Below are positions 1 to 6,801 of a stretch of 40,947 nt of DNA, one piece after another (within the stretch, counting starts at the first letter, position 1; the number at the start of each line of letters is the position of its first letter). The translations under genes were made by a program, and so were the position numbers. The notes under the pieces are model-generated. The model was not told where the DNA came from. It saw nothing but the letters and a program-made list of their open reading frames with translations, and did not search any database. Source of the DNA: Hydrogenophaga sp. (GTDB taxonomy: Bacteria; Pseudomonadota; Gammaproteobacteria; Burkholderiales; Burkholderiaceae_C); NCBI GenBank assembly GCA_020048405.1, contig JAIFMP010000051.1:1-40947 (forward strand), given 5' to 3'.

Positions 1-6
1 GAGAAG

Positions 7-453
7 TCACCCGAGCGGGTGATGAGCTACTTTCAGGACCCAAGGGTCAAATATGCCGCCGGTTAAGACTTCATGGGGCCGGAGCAATAGGTATTCATGG
101 ACCATGAGGTTGCGCAGCTTGCGAACAGCGAACCAAACATCTGCACCGCTCACCAAGCCCAACTTTTCAGCTTTGTCCAAATTTTCCAGCGCGGTGCCTG
201 GCGGTTCTTCCATGGCTCGTAACCAGGCGGGTAAAAATTTGTCGCCCAGCAAATCTTGCAGCCGCCCAAAACGAGCAACAAAGGCATCTACTTGTTCGGA
301 AAATGCAACATCTTGGCATTTTTCAGCCAATGTTTCTGCCGTGAGAGTTTGCGCAAACAACCTTCCATCTGTGGCCTGCAGATGCTGAAGTTCGAGGGTG
401 GCCAACTGCGACAGGCGTGCCAAGCGGCTCAGTTCAGCGGCATCTGGTGACAT
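7..453 (-). CDS. hepT: HepT-like HEPN-domain toxin (type VII toxin-antitoxin)
   Basis: A 148-residue protein of the HEPN superfamily. The HEPN active-site motif RX4HXY is present as R114-N-L-M-V-H119-E-Y121 near the C-terminus. In characterised HepT toxins this motif carries the RNase activity, and its tyrosine is the residue AMPylated by the partner MntA. The gene lies directly behind a nucleotidyltransferase gene on the same strand, 9 bases downstream, which is the normal arrangement of this pair. A good ribosome-binding site (AAGGA) precedes the ATG at 453, and the stop is TGA at 7-9. Base composition is visibly less GC-rich than the neighbouring genes, which suggests horizontal acquisition. 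Function as a tRNA or mRNA nuclease is inferred from the family. Confidence 0.8.
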   Translation of the reverse strand: MSPDAAELSRLARLSQLATLELQHLQATDGRLFAQTLTAETLAEKCQDVAFSEQVDAFVARFGRLQDLLGDKFLPAWLRAMEEPPGTALENLDKAEKLGLVSGADVWFAVRKLRNLMVHEYLLLRPHEVLTGGIFDPWVLKVAHHPLG

Positions 454-462
454 AGCTGATCC

Positions 463-762
463 TTAAAGTGCAATACCGGTGCTCAGCGCCACCTGATCGA
501 TGGGTAGCATGTTTTCATTCAGGCTCCACAGCCTGACATCGACCTTCCGCCCGCCCAGTTCTCGCTCCAAACGTGCAGCAAGCTGGGCTGTCGCCCAAAC
601 GGGTTCGGCAATGGGCTGCGCGAGGCTTATGTGCAGGTCCACGTCTCCACCTTTTGAGGCATCGTCCAGCCTAGAGCCAAACAAGCGCACCTGTGCACCT
701 TCGCCCAAATCGAGGGCAACGGTTTGCTTGATGATGTGAATTTGCTCGGAACTCAGCCGCAT
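463..762 (-). CDS. mntA: MntA-like minimal nucleotidyltransferase antitoxin
   Basis: A 99-residue minimal nucleotidyltransferase. The polymerase-beta fold signature is complete: G29-S30-R31, then the metal-binding D40-V-D42, and a third acidic residue in KVDVRLWS (D75). Family members neutralise the HEPN partner by adding AMP units to the tyrosine of RX4HXY, and that tyrosine is present in the adjacent toxin. The chosen start is the ATG at 760-762, one base after the TGA of the upstream OsmC-like gene. A longer start at 783 would overlap that gene. Tight spacing on both sides suggests one transcript from the OsmC-like gene through the toxin. The catalytic residues look intact, so this should be an enzyme rather than a relic. 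Confidence 0.8.
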   Translation of the reverse strand: MRLSSEQIHIIKQTVALDLGEGAQVRLFGSRLDDASKGGDVDLHISLAQPIAEPVWATAQLAARLERELGGRKVDVRLWSLNENMLPIDQVALSTGIAL

Positions 763-763
763 A

Positions 764-1213
764 TCAGCCTTGCAGCACCTCAAAGCTGGTGGTGATGGCC
801 GCTGTTTTACCCAGCATGATGCTGGCAGAACAGTATTTCTCGTGGCTCATGGCAATGGCGCGTTCCACTGCTGCCGCAGGCACGGCTTTGCCTGTGACGG
901 TGAAGTGCATGTGGATGCTGGTGAACACTTTGGGGTCGGTGTCGGCGCGTTCGCTGGTGAGCTTGACGCTGCAGCCCGTGACGGCGTGGCGGCCACGCTT
1001 GAGTATCAACACCACGTCATAGGCGGTGCAGCCACCCGTGCCGGCCAGCACGGTTTCCATGGGGCGGGGGGCCAGGTTGGCACCACCGTTCTCGGGTTTG
1101 GTCGCATCGGGCGCTCCATCCATCGCAAGAATGTGCCCGCTGCCGGTTTCTGCCACGAAACCCATGGCGGAGCGGGTACCTGCGTGGCCGGTCCAACTGA
1201 CGGTGCATTCCAT
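764..1213 (-). CDS. OsmC family protein (YhfA-like)
   Basis: A 149-residue OsmC/Ohr-superfamily protein that most resembles the YhfA branch rather than Ohr. The two conserved cysteines are present: C62 in GGCTAYDVV and C128 in EKYCSASIML. In the superfamily these form the thiol-peroxidase redox pair, although the substrate of the YhfA branch is not firmly known. The start at 1213 is chosen because the protein then begins MECTVSW, matching the family. An upstream extension to 1315 would add 34 residues with no family resemblance. The gene heads a minus-strand set with the mntA/hepT pair. A perfect 15-bp palindrome lies 35 bases upstream of the start and could be its operator. Cytoplasmic. Confidence 0.85.
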   Translation of the reverse strand: MECTVSWTGHAGTRSAMGFVAETGSGHILAMDGAPDATKPENGGANLAPRPMETVLAGTGGCTAYDVVLILKRGRHAVTGCSVKLTSERADTDPKVFTSIHMHFTVTGKAVPAAAVERAIAMSHEKYCSASIMLGKTAAITTSFEVLQG

Positions 1214-1247
1214 ATGGCGTCTTTCTTTAAAGAAAAATGAATGGGCG

Positions 1248-1262
1248 TGTTGCAATGCAACA
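1248..1262. promoter_or_regulatory. Perfect 15-bp palindrome, candidate operator
   Basis: The sequence TGTTGCAATGCAACA is a perfect inverted repeat with 7-base arms around one central base. It lies between the divergent OsmC-like gene and the candidate small RNA/ilvA side. Its right half overlaps the proposed plus-strand -35 element. The core resembles the TTGCnnGCAA type of site bound by MarR-family regulators, which commonly control OsmC/Ohr genes. That link is inference from the family, and no regulator gene is visible in this window. Confidence 0.45.
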
Positions 1263-1278
1263 TAAGTGGCGCTAAACT
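1250..1278 (+). promoter_or_regulatory. Candidate sigma-70 promoter of the small RNA/ilvA leader
   Basis: TTGCAA at 1250-1255 and TAAACT at 1273-1278 are separated by exactly 17 bases. Each matches the sigma-70 consensus at four of six positions. Transcription would begin near 1285, just before the first hairpin and about 100 bases upstream of a strong terminator. The -35 box sits inside the palindrome at 1248-1262, so a repressor bound there would block it. Confidence 0.35.
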
Positions 1279-1284
1279 GATTGT

Positions 1285-1388
1285 AAGTTTGGCGGCTAGA
1301 CCGGTTGGTTGCCAAACACCAGTTGTCTCCTCCACCTTTTCCGTATTGGTGGATTCAGCCCCAAGCCTCACGGCTTGGGGCTTTTTTT
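1285..1388 (+). ncRNA. Candidate small RNA or ilvA leader RNA
   Basis: This plus-strand stretch of about 104 bases contains three consecutive hairpins. The first is GTTTGGC/GCCAAAC at 1287-1293 and 1311-1317. The second is TCCACC/GGTGGA at about 1331-1353. The third is the strong terminator at 1358-1388. It contains no convincing short gene and lies between a divergent gene and ilvA, so the terminator has no protein-coding gene to end. It could be an independent small RNA; a C-rich stretch, CTCCTCC, in front of the second hairpin could pair with Shine-Dalgarno sequences. It could also be a leader that attenuates ilvA, whose start lies 46 bases downstream. It was not matched to a known RNA family. 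Confidence 0.35.
1358..1388 (+). terminator. Strong intrinsic terminator
   Basis: A perfect 10-bp stem, GCCCCAAGCC/GGCTTGGGGC, with a TCAC loop is followed immediately by seven T residues. This is a textbook rho-independent terminator reading on the plus strand. It lies 46 bases before ilvA and downstream of no protein gene, so it ends either a small RNA or a regulated ilvA leader. Confidence 0.88.
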
Positions 1389-1434
1389 CGTCTGCCACCT
1401 ATCATCATGGTTCTGTATTGAACTTCACTTCACG

Positions 1435-3017
1435 ATGAACGCCCCCTCCACGTCACGCGCCGCTGCTCTGCAACCCTCTGACTACCTGATCAAAATCCTG
1501 AATGCGCGGGTGTACGACGTGGCCATTGAGCACTCAGCCGCCGGTTGGGTAACACGGTGCTGCTCAAGCGCGAAGACCAGCAGCCCGTGTTCAGTTTCAA
1601 GCTAAGAGGTGCGTACAACAAAATGGCGCACCTGAATGCCCAGCAGTTGGCACGGGGTGTGATTTGTGCCTCGGCGGGCAATCATGCCCAAGGCGTGTCC
1701 ATGAGCGCCCAAAAGCTGGGCACGCGGGCGGTCATTGTCATGCCGACCACCACACCCCAGGTGAAAATTGACGCCGTGAAGACGCTGGGCGGTGAGGTGG
1801 TGCTGCACGGAGACAGCTACACCGATGCCTATAACCACGCCGTCACATTGCAGCAAACGCAGGGACTGACCTTTGTACATCCCTTCGACGACCCCGATGT
1901 GATTGCAGGCCAGGGCACGGTGGCGATGGAAATGCTGCGTCAACTGCAAGGATTGGGCACACGCAAACTTGACGCGGTGTTTGTGGCCATTGGCGGTGGC
2001 GGTCTGGTGTCGGGCGTGGCCAACTACATCAAGGCGGTGCGGCCTGAGATCAAGGTCATAGGCGTGCAGATGAACGACTCCGATGCCATGCTGCAATCGG
2101 TGGCGGCAGGCCACCGCGTGACGCTGCCCGACGTGGGCCTGTTTTCAGACGGCACGGCAGTGAAACTGGTGGGCGAAGAAACCTTTCGGGTGGCCAGCGG
2201 CCTGGTGGACAGCTTCATGACCGTGGACACAGATGCGGTGTGCGCCGCCATCAAAGACATTTTTGTGGACACCCGCAGCATCGTCGAGCCCGCCGGAGCG
2301 CTGGCGGTGGCTGCCATCAAACAATACGTGGCCGAGCACGGCACGCAAGGCGAAACGTATGCCGCCATTTTGTGCGGCGCCAACATGAATTTCGACCGCC
2401 TGCGCTTTGTGGCCGAACGGGCCGAGGTGGGCGAGGAGCGCGAGGCTCTGTTTGCCGTCACGCTGCCTGAAGAGCGCGGCAGCTTCCGCCGGTTTTGCGA
2501 ACTCATCGGCAACCTCCCCCCGTTCGACGACAAGGGCGCACCTGCCGCCCGCAATGTGACCGAGTTCAACTACCGCATCAGCGATGCCAGGCAGGCGCAT
2601 GTGTTTGTGGGCCTGACCACCCAGCGCAAAGGTGAAAGCACGCACATTGCCCGTGCCTTTGGCGAGCATGGATTCAAAGCGCTGGACCTGACCCACGACG
2701 ACCTGGCCAAAGAACACATGCGCCACATGGTGGGTGGCCCATCGGTGTTGGCTCAGGACGAGCGGCTGCTGCGCTTTGTGTTTCCGGAGCGGCCAGGGGC
2801 GCTGATGAAGTTTTTGAGCCTGATGCGCCCGGGCTGGAACATCAGCCTGTTTCATTACCGCAACCAAGGTGCGGACTACGGTCGTATTCTGGTGGGCCTG
2901 CAAGTGCCACCCGCCGACAACGCAGACTTTGCAGCTTTTTTGTCGACTCTCGGCTACCCCTTTGTGGACGAAACCGCCAACCCGGTTTACCAGCTTTTCC
3001 TGCGCCCACCCGCCTGA
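1435..3017 (+). pseudogene. ilvA: Threonine dehydratase (biosynthetic), frameshifted by a short internal deletion
   Basis: PLP-dependent threonine deaminase makes 2-oxobutanoate, the first step of isoleucine synthesis. The ATG at 1435 opens a frame with a normal N-terminus (YLIKILNARVYDVAIE). That frame is lost at about 1530. The family sequence resumes in another frame as LSRRLGNTVLLKRED and runs intact to the TGA at 3015-3017. The PLP lysine lies in SFKLRGAY (AAG at 1599-1601). The catalytic domain and two C-terminal ACT-like regulatory domains are complete. Compared with E. coli IlvA, about eight residues are absent at the junction. With CA left over, about 22 bases appear to be missing. 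A TTG at 1545 could give a 490-residue protein lacking the N-terminal segment. Either the assembly dropped bases or the gene is truly broken. It is followed 9 bases later by cobT. Confidence 0.85.
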
Positions 3018-3026
3018 ATCAACACC

Positions 3027-4136
3027 ATGAACACCGCTGCCCCCTCGCTAAAGCTCCCGCCGGTGGCCTCCACGGCGAACCCTTTGTTGGAGGCGCAACT
3101 GCGCCATGCACTGGACAACAAGACCAAGCCCTTGGGGTCGCTCGGTCGACTGGAGCCCTTGGCCATGCAGTTGGGCCTGATACAGGAGAGCACGCACATT
3201 GAACTGAGGCAGCCACAGATAGCCGTGTTCGCCGCCGACCATGGATTGACTGACGAAGGTGTGTCGGCGTACCCACAAGCCGTCACCTTGCAGATGGTGA
3301 TCAATATGGCGCGCGGCGGCGCAGCCGTGAATGTGTTGGCGCGCCAGCACGGATTTGGTTTGACGGTGGTGGATGCAGGTGTGGCCGCACAGCTTCCGCC
3401 CGAAGCGGCAGGAGACGGCTCAGAGGTGAACCTGCTGCTGCGCAAAATTGGCTTTGGCACACGCAACATGGCCCGCGGCCCTGCCATGACGGGTGCACAA
3501 ACGCTGGCGGCCATCAACGCAGGGTTTGACGTGGTGCAGCACCTTGGCGGCAACGTGGTGGCCTTTGGCGAGATGGGGATTGGCAACACCTCCAGTGCGG
3601 CACTGCTGCTGTCGCGGCTGTGCGCCGTGCAGCTCGACGATGCCGTCGGGCGCGGGGCTGGCCTGAACGACGCGCAGCTCGACCACAAACTGCGCGTGTT
3701 GTTTGAGGTGTCGCGGCGGCACCGAGCCGCGCAAGCACCTCTGGCCGTGCTCACCGCGATGGGTGGGTTTGAAATTGCGATGATGGTTGGTGCCATGCTG
3801 CAAGCGGCCAGCGAACGCCGCGTCATTCTGGTAGATGGGTTCATTGCCGGTGCTGCGGCGCTGGTGGCCCGCAGCCTGCGGCCTGCGGCAACCGACTACA
3901 TGGTGTTCACCCACCGCTCAGCCGAGGTGGGCCACCGGTTGATGCTGATCCATCTGCAAGCCCAACCCCTGCTCGACCTTGAAATGCGCCTCGGCGAAGG
4001 CAGTGGTGCCATGGTGGCCTGGCCACTGGTGCAGTCAGCAGCGCTGCTGCTCAATGAAATGGCGAGCTTCGAAACCGCAGGCGTCAGCCATGCCACACCA
4101 AGCCCAGACCACGGTGACATGGACACCATGGTCTGA
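3027..4136 (+). CDS. cobT: Nicotinate-nucleotide--dimethylbenzimidazole phosphoribosyltransferase
   Basis: CobT, 369 residues. It transfers phosphoribose from nicotinate mononucleotide to 5,6-dimethylbenzimidazole, making alpha-ribazole phosphate for the lower ligand of cobalamin. The family hallmarks are visible: KPLGSLGRLE near the N-terminus, FAADHGLTDEGVS, GEMGIGNTSSAA, and the catalytic glutamate in GEGSGA (about E324). The length is normal and no break is visible. The start is the ATG at 3027, 9 bases after the ilvA stop. No cobS, cobC or other cobalamin gene is in the window, so the gene is isolated here and may serve salvage or remodelling. It converges on gspC. Confidence 0.95.
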   Translation: MNTAAPSLKLPPVASTANPLLEAQLRHALDNKTKPLGSLGRLEPLAMQLGLIQESTHIELRQPQIAVFAADHGLTDEGVSAYPQAVTLQMVINMARGGAAVNVLARQHGFGLTVVDAGVAAQLPPEAAGDGSEVNLLLRKIGFGTRNMARGPAMTGAQTLAAINAGFDVVQHLGGNVVAFGEMGIGNTSSAALLLSRLCAVQLDDAVGRGAGLNDAQLDHKLRVLFEVSRRHRAAQAPLAVLTAMGGFEIAMMVGAMLQAASERRVILVDGFIAGAAALVARSLRPAATDYMVFTHRSAEVGHRLMLIHLQAQPLLDLEMRLGEGSGAMVAWPLVQSAALLLNEMASFETAGVSHATPSPDHGDMDTMV

Positions 4137-4199
4137 TGGCCAGGGCCCAGAAAATACAAAGACTTTTTGGCACCCAGCGCTTTCTGGCCATGGTTTTTT
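4136..4199 (+). terminator. Possible terminator after cobT
   Basis: ATGGCCAG at 4136-4143 pairs perfectly with CTGGCCAT at 4184-4191. Alternatively CCAGAAA at 4147-4153 pairs with TTTCTGG at 4181-4187. Six T residues follow at 4194-4199. The loops are long (27 to 40 bases), so this is weaker than a classic terminator, but it lies in the right place between convergent cobT and gspC. Confidence 0.4.
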
Positions 4200-4217
4200 A
4201 GCTACAAATATCAGACT

Positions 4218-4715
4218 TCAGGACTCAGGGGCAGGCAGAGACAGCGTGATGCGCTCGCCCGCTGAATCGGCAGACTGGAGCACCACGGTACGGCGCTCCA
4301 CAGATTGCACTGCCCAGCGCCCATCGACCACCGCACCCACGCGGTAGGTGCCGGGCCGCTGGCCGTCAATGGCGATCAACGCCACTCCCGACCGCTGACC
4401 ACCCGCCACAGGGGACACCACGCCTGTGAGGACGTAGCGCGTTGGCGCCACCGCCAGCACCACGGGCTCTACACGCTGTTCACGAGCACCCAGCGCCCGA
4501 GCCACAGCCTGCGTGTCAACCGCCACAGCCTGCACTGAGGGCACCGGCACCGCCGTGACCGGGCTGCGCCCTAGCCAGCGCAAGGCCACGTAAGCCACCA
4601 CAAAACCCGCACAGAGCCAAACAAGCAGAGCGACGCCCCAAGGCAACCAGCGTGGGGCTGCTCGCCCCGCAAACAAGGGGGCTGAAGGGCTTGAACGCAC
4701 AGATGACATCCGCAT
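4218..4715 (-). CDS. gspC: Type II secretion system protein C (GspC-like), short form
   Basis: A 165-residue inner-membrane protein. It has a short cytoplasmic N-terminus, one transmembrane helix (about residues 25-47), a linker, and a homology-region-like beta domain (about 85-155, from YVLTGVVSPVAGGQRSGVALIAIDG). GspC links the inner-membrane platform to the N0 domain of the secretin GspD. This one ends after the HR domain and lacks the PDZ or coiled-coil domain of longer GspC proteins. It is transcribed away from gspG, and only about 44 bases separate the starts, so the two sides probably share a regulatory region. The assignment rests on size, topology and position more than on a strong motif. 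Confidence 0.7.
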   Translation of the reverse strand: MRMSSVRSSPSAPLFAGRAAPRWLPWGVALLVWLCAGFVVAYVALRWLGRSPVTAVPVPSVQAVAVDTQAVARALGAREQRVEPVVLAVAPTRYVLTGVVSPVAGGQRSGVALIAIDGQRPGTYRVGAVVDGRWAVQSVERRTVVLQSADSAGERITLSLPAPES

Positions 4716-4759
4716 GCGGCCATTATGATTCAGGTCTTGATCCGCACCGGGAGACCTGT

Positions 4760-5227
4760 TTGCTCACACACCGCTTCACACCCCACGGCACCACTCACCG
4801 GCACATCTTGCGCACACATGTGCGGGGATTCACGCTGATTGAGCTGATGGTGGTGCTTGTCATCATCGGCGTGCTGGCCGCGCTCATCGTGCCCAACGTG
4901 CTCGACCGTGCCGACGATGCCCGCACCACCGCCGCCAAAACCGATGTCAACAACCTCGCGCAGGCCCTGAAGCTGTACCGGCTGGACAACCAGCGTTACC
5001 CCAGTTCAGAGCAGGGCCTGGGCGCACTGCTGGCCCGTCCCACCACAGCACCGGTGCCACCCAACTGGCGGCCCTACCTAGACAAACTGCCCACCGACCC
5101 CTGGGGCCGTCCGTACCGCTACCTGAATCCCGGCGTGCACGCCGAGATAGACGTGTTGTCGCTCGGTGCCGACGGTGAGCCCGGTGGCGAGGGCAACAAT
5201 GCCGATGTCGGCTCCTGGCAGCCCTGA
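4760..5227 (+). CDS. gspG: Type II secretion system major pseudopilin GspG
   Basis: The major pseudopilin, which assembles into the periplasmic piston of the secretion system. The prepilin signature is RG|FTLIEL followed by the hydrophobic helix MVVLVIIGVLAALIVPNVL. The calcium-site region near the C-terminus (LSLGADGEPGGEGNNAD) is typical of GspG. I place the start at TTG 4760 because GGGAG lies 6 bases upstream and the product is then 155 residues with a leader of about 23. A longer ATG start at 4652 or 4703 would overlap the divergent gspC. GTG at 4819 would leave an unusually short leader. First gene of the gspGHIJKLMNDEF operon. Confidence 0.9.
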   Translation: MLTHRFTPHGTTHRHILRTHVRGFTLIELMVVLVIIGVLAALIVPNVLDRADDARTTAAKTDVNNLAQALKLYRLDNQRYPSSEQGLGALLARPTTAPVPPNWRPYLDKLPTDPWGRPYRYLNPGVHAEIDVLSLGADGEPGGEGNNADVGSWQP

Positions 5228-5705
5228 ACCTGTGGCACGGCGCGTGCGGCGGCGCGGCGCTCCACAACGTGGCTTTACCCTGTTGGAACTGTTGCTGGTG
5301 ATCAGCCTGGTGGCACTGGCCACTGCTGGCGTCAGCCTTGCCCTGCCTGACCCGGCGGCCACCCGCCTGGAGCGCGAAGCCCAACGCCTCGCGGCCTTGC
5401 TGGAAGCAGGCCGTGCCAAAGCGCGCACCACCGGCGTGGCGGTCGTCTGGCGGGCAGACGCGCAAGGGTTTGCGCTGGACGGCGAACACCGCGATTGGCT
5501 GGCCCCTGGCACCCAGGTACGGCTGACACAGCAGGGCCAGCCCGCACACAGTTTGACCCTTGGCCCCGAGCCACTGATGGCGCCACAGGAGATGGCCCTT
5601 TCTCTGTCGGGCCGCAGCGTCTGGTTAGGCACCGATGGGCTGCGCCCTTTCGCATCGCTCGACGGGCCAACCACGCCGATTGACGGCCTGCCGGTGACCC
5701 GCTGA
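5199..5705 (+). CDS. gspH: Type II secretion system minor pseudopilin GspH
   Basis: Minor pseudopilin of 168 residues, with prepilin cleavage site QRG|FTLLELLLVISLVALATAG. After the helix comes a globular domain rich in beta strands. The ATG at 5199 is chosen because GAGGG lies just upstream. It overlaps the end of gspG by 29 bases, which fits translational coupling. Earlier starts at 5166 lack a good site. GspH joins the tip complex or shaft of the pseudopilus. The next gene starts within its stop codon. Confidence 0.88.
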   Translation: MPMSAPGSPEPVARRVRRRGAPQRGFTLLELLLVISLVALATAGVSLALPDPAATRLEREAQRLAALLEAGRAKARTTGVAVVWRADAQGFALDGEHRDWLAPGTQVRLTQQGQPAHSLTLGPEPLMAPQEMALSLSGRSVWLGTDGLRPFASLDGPTTPIDGLPVTR

Positions 5706-6097
5706 TGCCTGCAACCAACGCACCCAACCGATGCAGTGGTTTCACGCTGGTGGAAATACTGGTGGCACTGGCTGTGGTGGCCATTGCCTTGGTGGCAGGC
5801 CTGCAGTCGAGTGCTTCGCTCACCCGAATGTCAGAGCGGCAGGCCGACCAGATACTTGCGCAGTTGTGCGCCGACAACGAATTGGCCAAGGTACGCCTGC
5901 TGCGCCAGATGCCCGGCGTGGGCAGCACCACCAGCACCTGCGCACAGGCAATGCGCAATTTGGAGGTTCGGGTCGACGTTTTGCCCACACCCAACCCCAA
6001 CTTCAGGCGGGTCGATGTGCGCGTCGACACGCCCGCAGCAGAGGGCCCAACGGTTTTCACGTTACTGCTGTTGTCTACCGTGGTGGGACGGTTTTGA
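5705..6097 (+). CDS. gspI: Type II secretion system minor pseudopilin GspI
   Basis: A 130-residue minor pseudopilin with leader MPATNAPNRCSG|FTLVEILVALAVVAIALVAG. GspI nucleates the pseudopilus tip with GspJ and GspK. The ATG at 5705 overlaps the TGA of gspH (TGATG). Its own stop overlaps the gspJ start. The length and fold are normal for the family. Confidence 0.9.
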   Translation: MPATNAPNRCSGFTLVEILVALAVVAIALVAGLQSSASLTRMSERQADQILAQLCADNELAKVRLLRQMPGVGSTTSTCAQAMRNLEVRVDVLPTPNPNFRRVDVRVDTPAAEGPTVFTLLLLSTVVGRF

Positions 6098-6801
6098 ACA
6101 CACCCGCACATCGCCTGCGCCACCGTGGTTTCACGCTGGTTGAGTTGCTGGTGGCCATTTCCATCATGGCGCTGCTGGCCCTGATGGGCTGGCGCGCTCT
6201 GGACGGCATGGCACGTACCGAGCACCTCACGCGCGAGCGTGGCGACCAACTGCTTGCCCTGCAAGCCGGTCTTGGCCAGTGGGCGGCCGACCTTGACGCC
6301 CTGACCGAAACGGGGGAAGTGCCGGCCCTCGACTTTGACGGCCGCACATTGCGCATCACGCGGCGCGACGCACTGGAAACCAGCACCTACAGCCCCGGCC
6401 TGCGTGTGGTGGCCTGGGCTCTGCACAACGGCCAATGGACCCGCTGGCAAACCGACGGCCTGCAAACCCGCCAGTCGCTCACACAGGCGTGGGCCGAGGC
6501 ACAGCGCTGGGGTCAGCAACCTCTGGCCAACGATGCACCACGGCAGGTGGCCGTGTCATTGGTCGACCGCTGGCAGGTGTTTTTTTACCGCGACAATGCG
6601 TGGACCAACCCACTGTCCGCCAGCACCTCCGCCAGCAGCATTGCCACCACTGGTGTCACCCCGGGCGCACCTGCCACTCCTGCGATAGCCACCTTGCCCG
6701 ACGGTGTGCGGCTGATGCTGACCCTGTCAGCCGGGCAGGCGCTCAGTGGTGAACTGGTGCGCGATTGGGCCCGTCCTGTATTGGGCGGGGGCAAATCGTG
6801 A
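6094..6801 (+). CDS. gspJ: Type II secretion system minor pseudopilin GspJ
   Basis: A 235-residue minor pseudopilin. The leader ends at HRG and is followed by FTLVELLVAISIMALLALMGWRALD, with the conserved glutamate at mature position 5. The frame is open far upstream, but the family start is the TTG at 6094, which overlaps the gspI stop (TTGA) and follows GGGACGG. About 30 residues rich in Ser, Thr and Ala precede the last beta region, a looser segment than in many GspJ proteins. GspJ forms the tip complex with GspI and GspK. Confidence 0.88.
   Translation: MNTPAHRLRHRGFTLVELLVAISIMALLALMGWRALDGMARTEHLTRERGDQLLALQAGLGQWAADLDALTETGEVPALDFDGRTLRITRRDALETSTYSPGLRVVAWALHNGQWTRWQTDGLQTRQSLTQAWAEAQRWGQQPLANDAPRQVAVSLVDRWQVFFYRDNAWTNPLSASTSASSIATTGVTPGAPATPAIATLPDGVRLMLTLSAGQALSGELVRDWARPVLGGGKS

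Noticed and set aside
1287-1345. A tRNA or tmRNA end before the terminator
   Set aside because: The stretch has no cloverleaf, no T-arm consensus and no acceptor pairing. A CTCCACC string alone is not enough.
1525-1550. Programmed frameshifting in ilvA (and likewise flgJ, flgL)
   Set aside because: Conserved residues are absent rather than merely out of frame, and there is no slippery heptamer or stop-codon context. Shifting frame would not restore the missing residues.
5332-6519. 395-codon antisense frame across gspH, gspI and gspJ
   Set aside because: No recognisable domain, and it opposes three clear pseudopilin genes.
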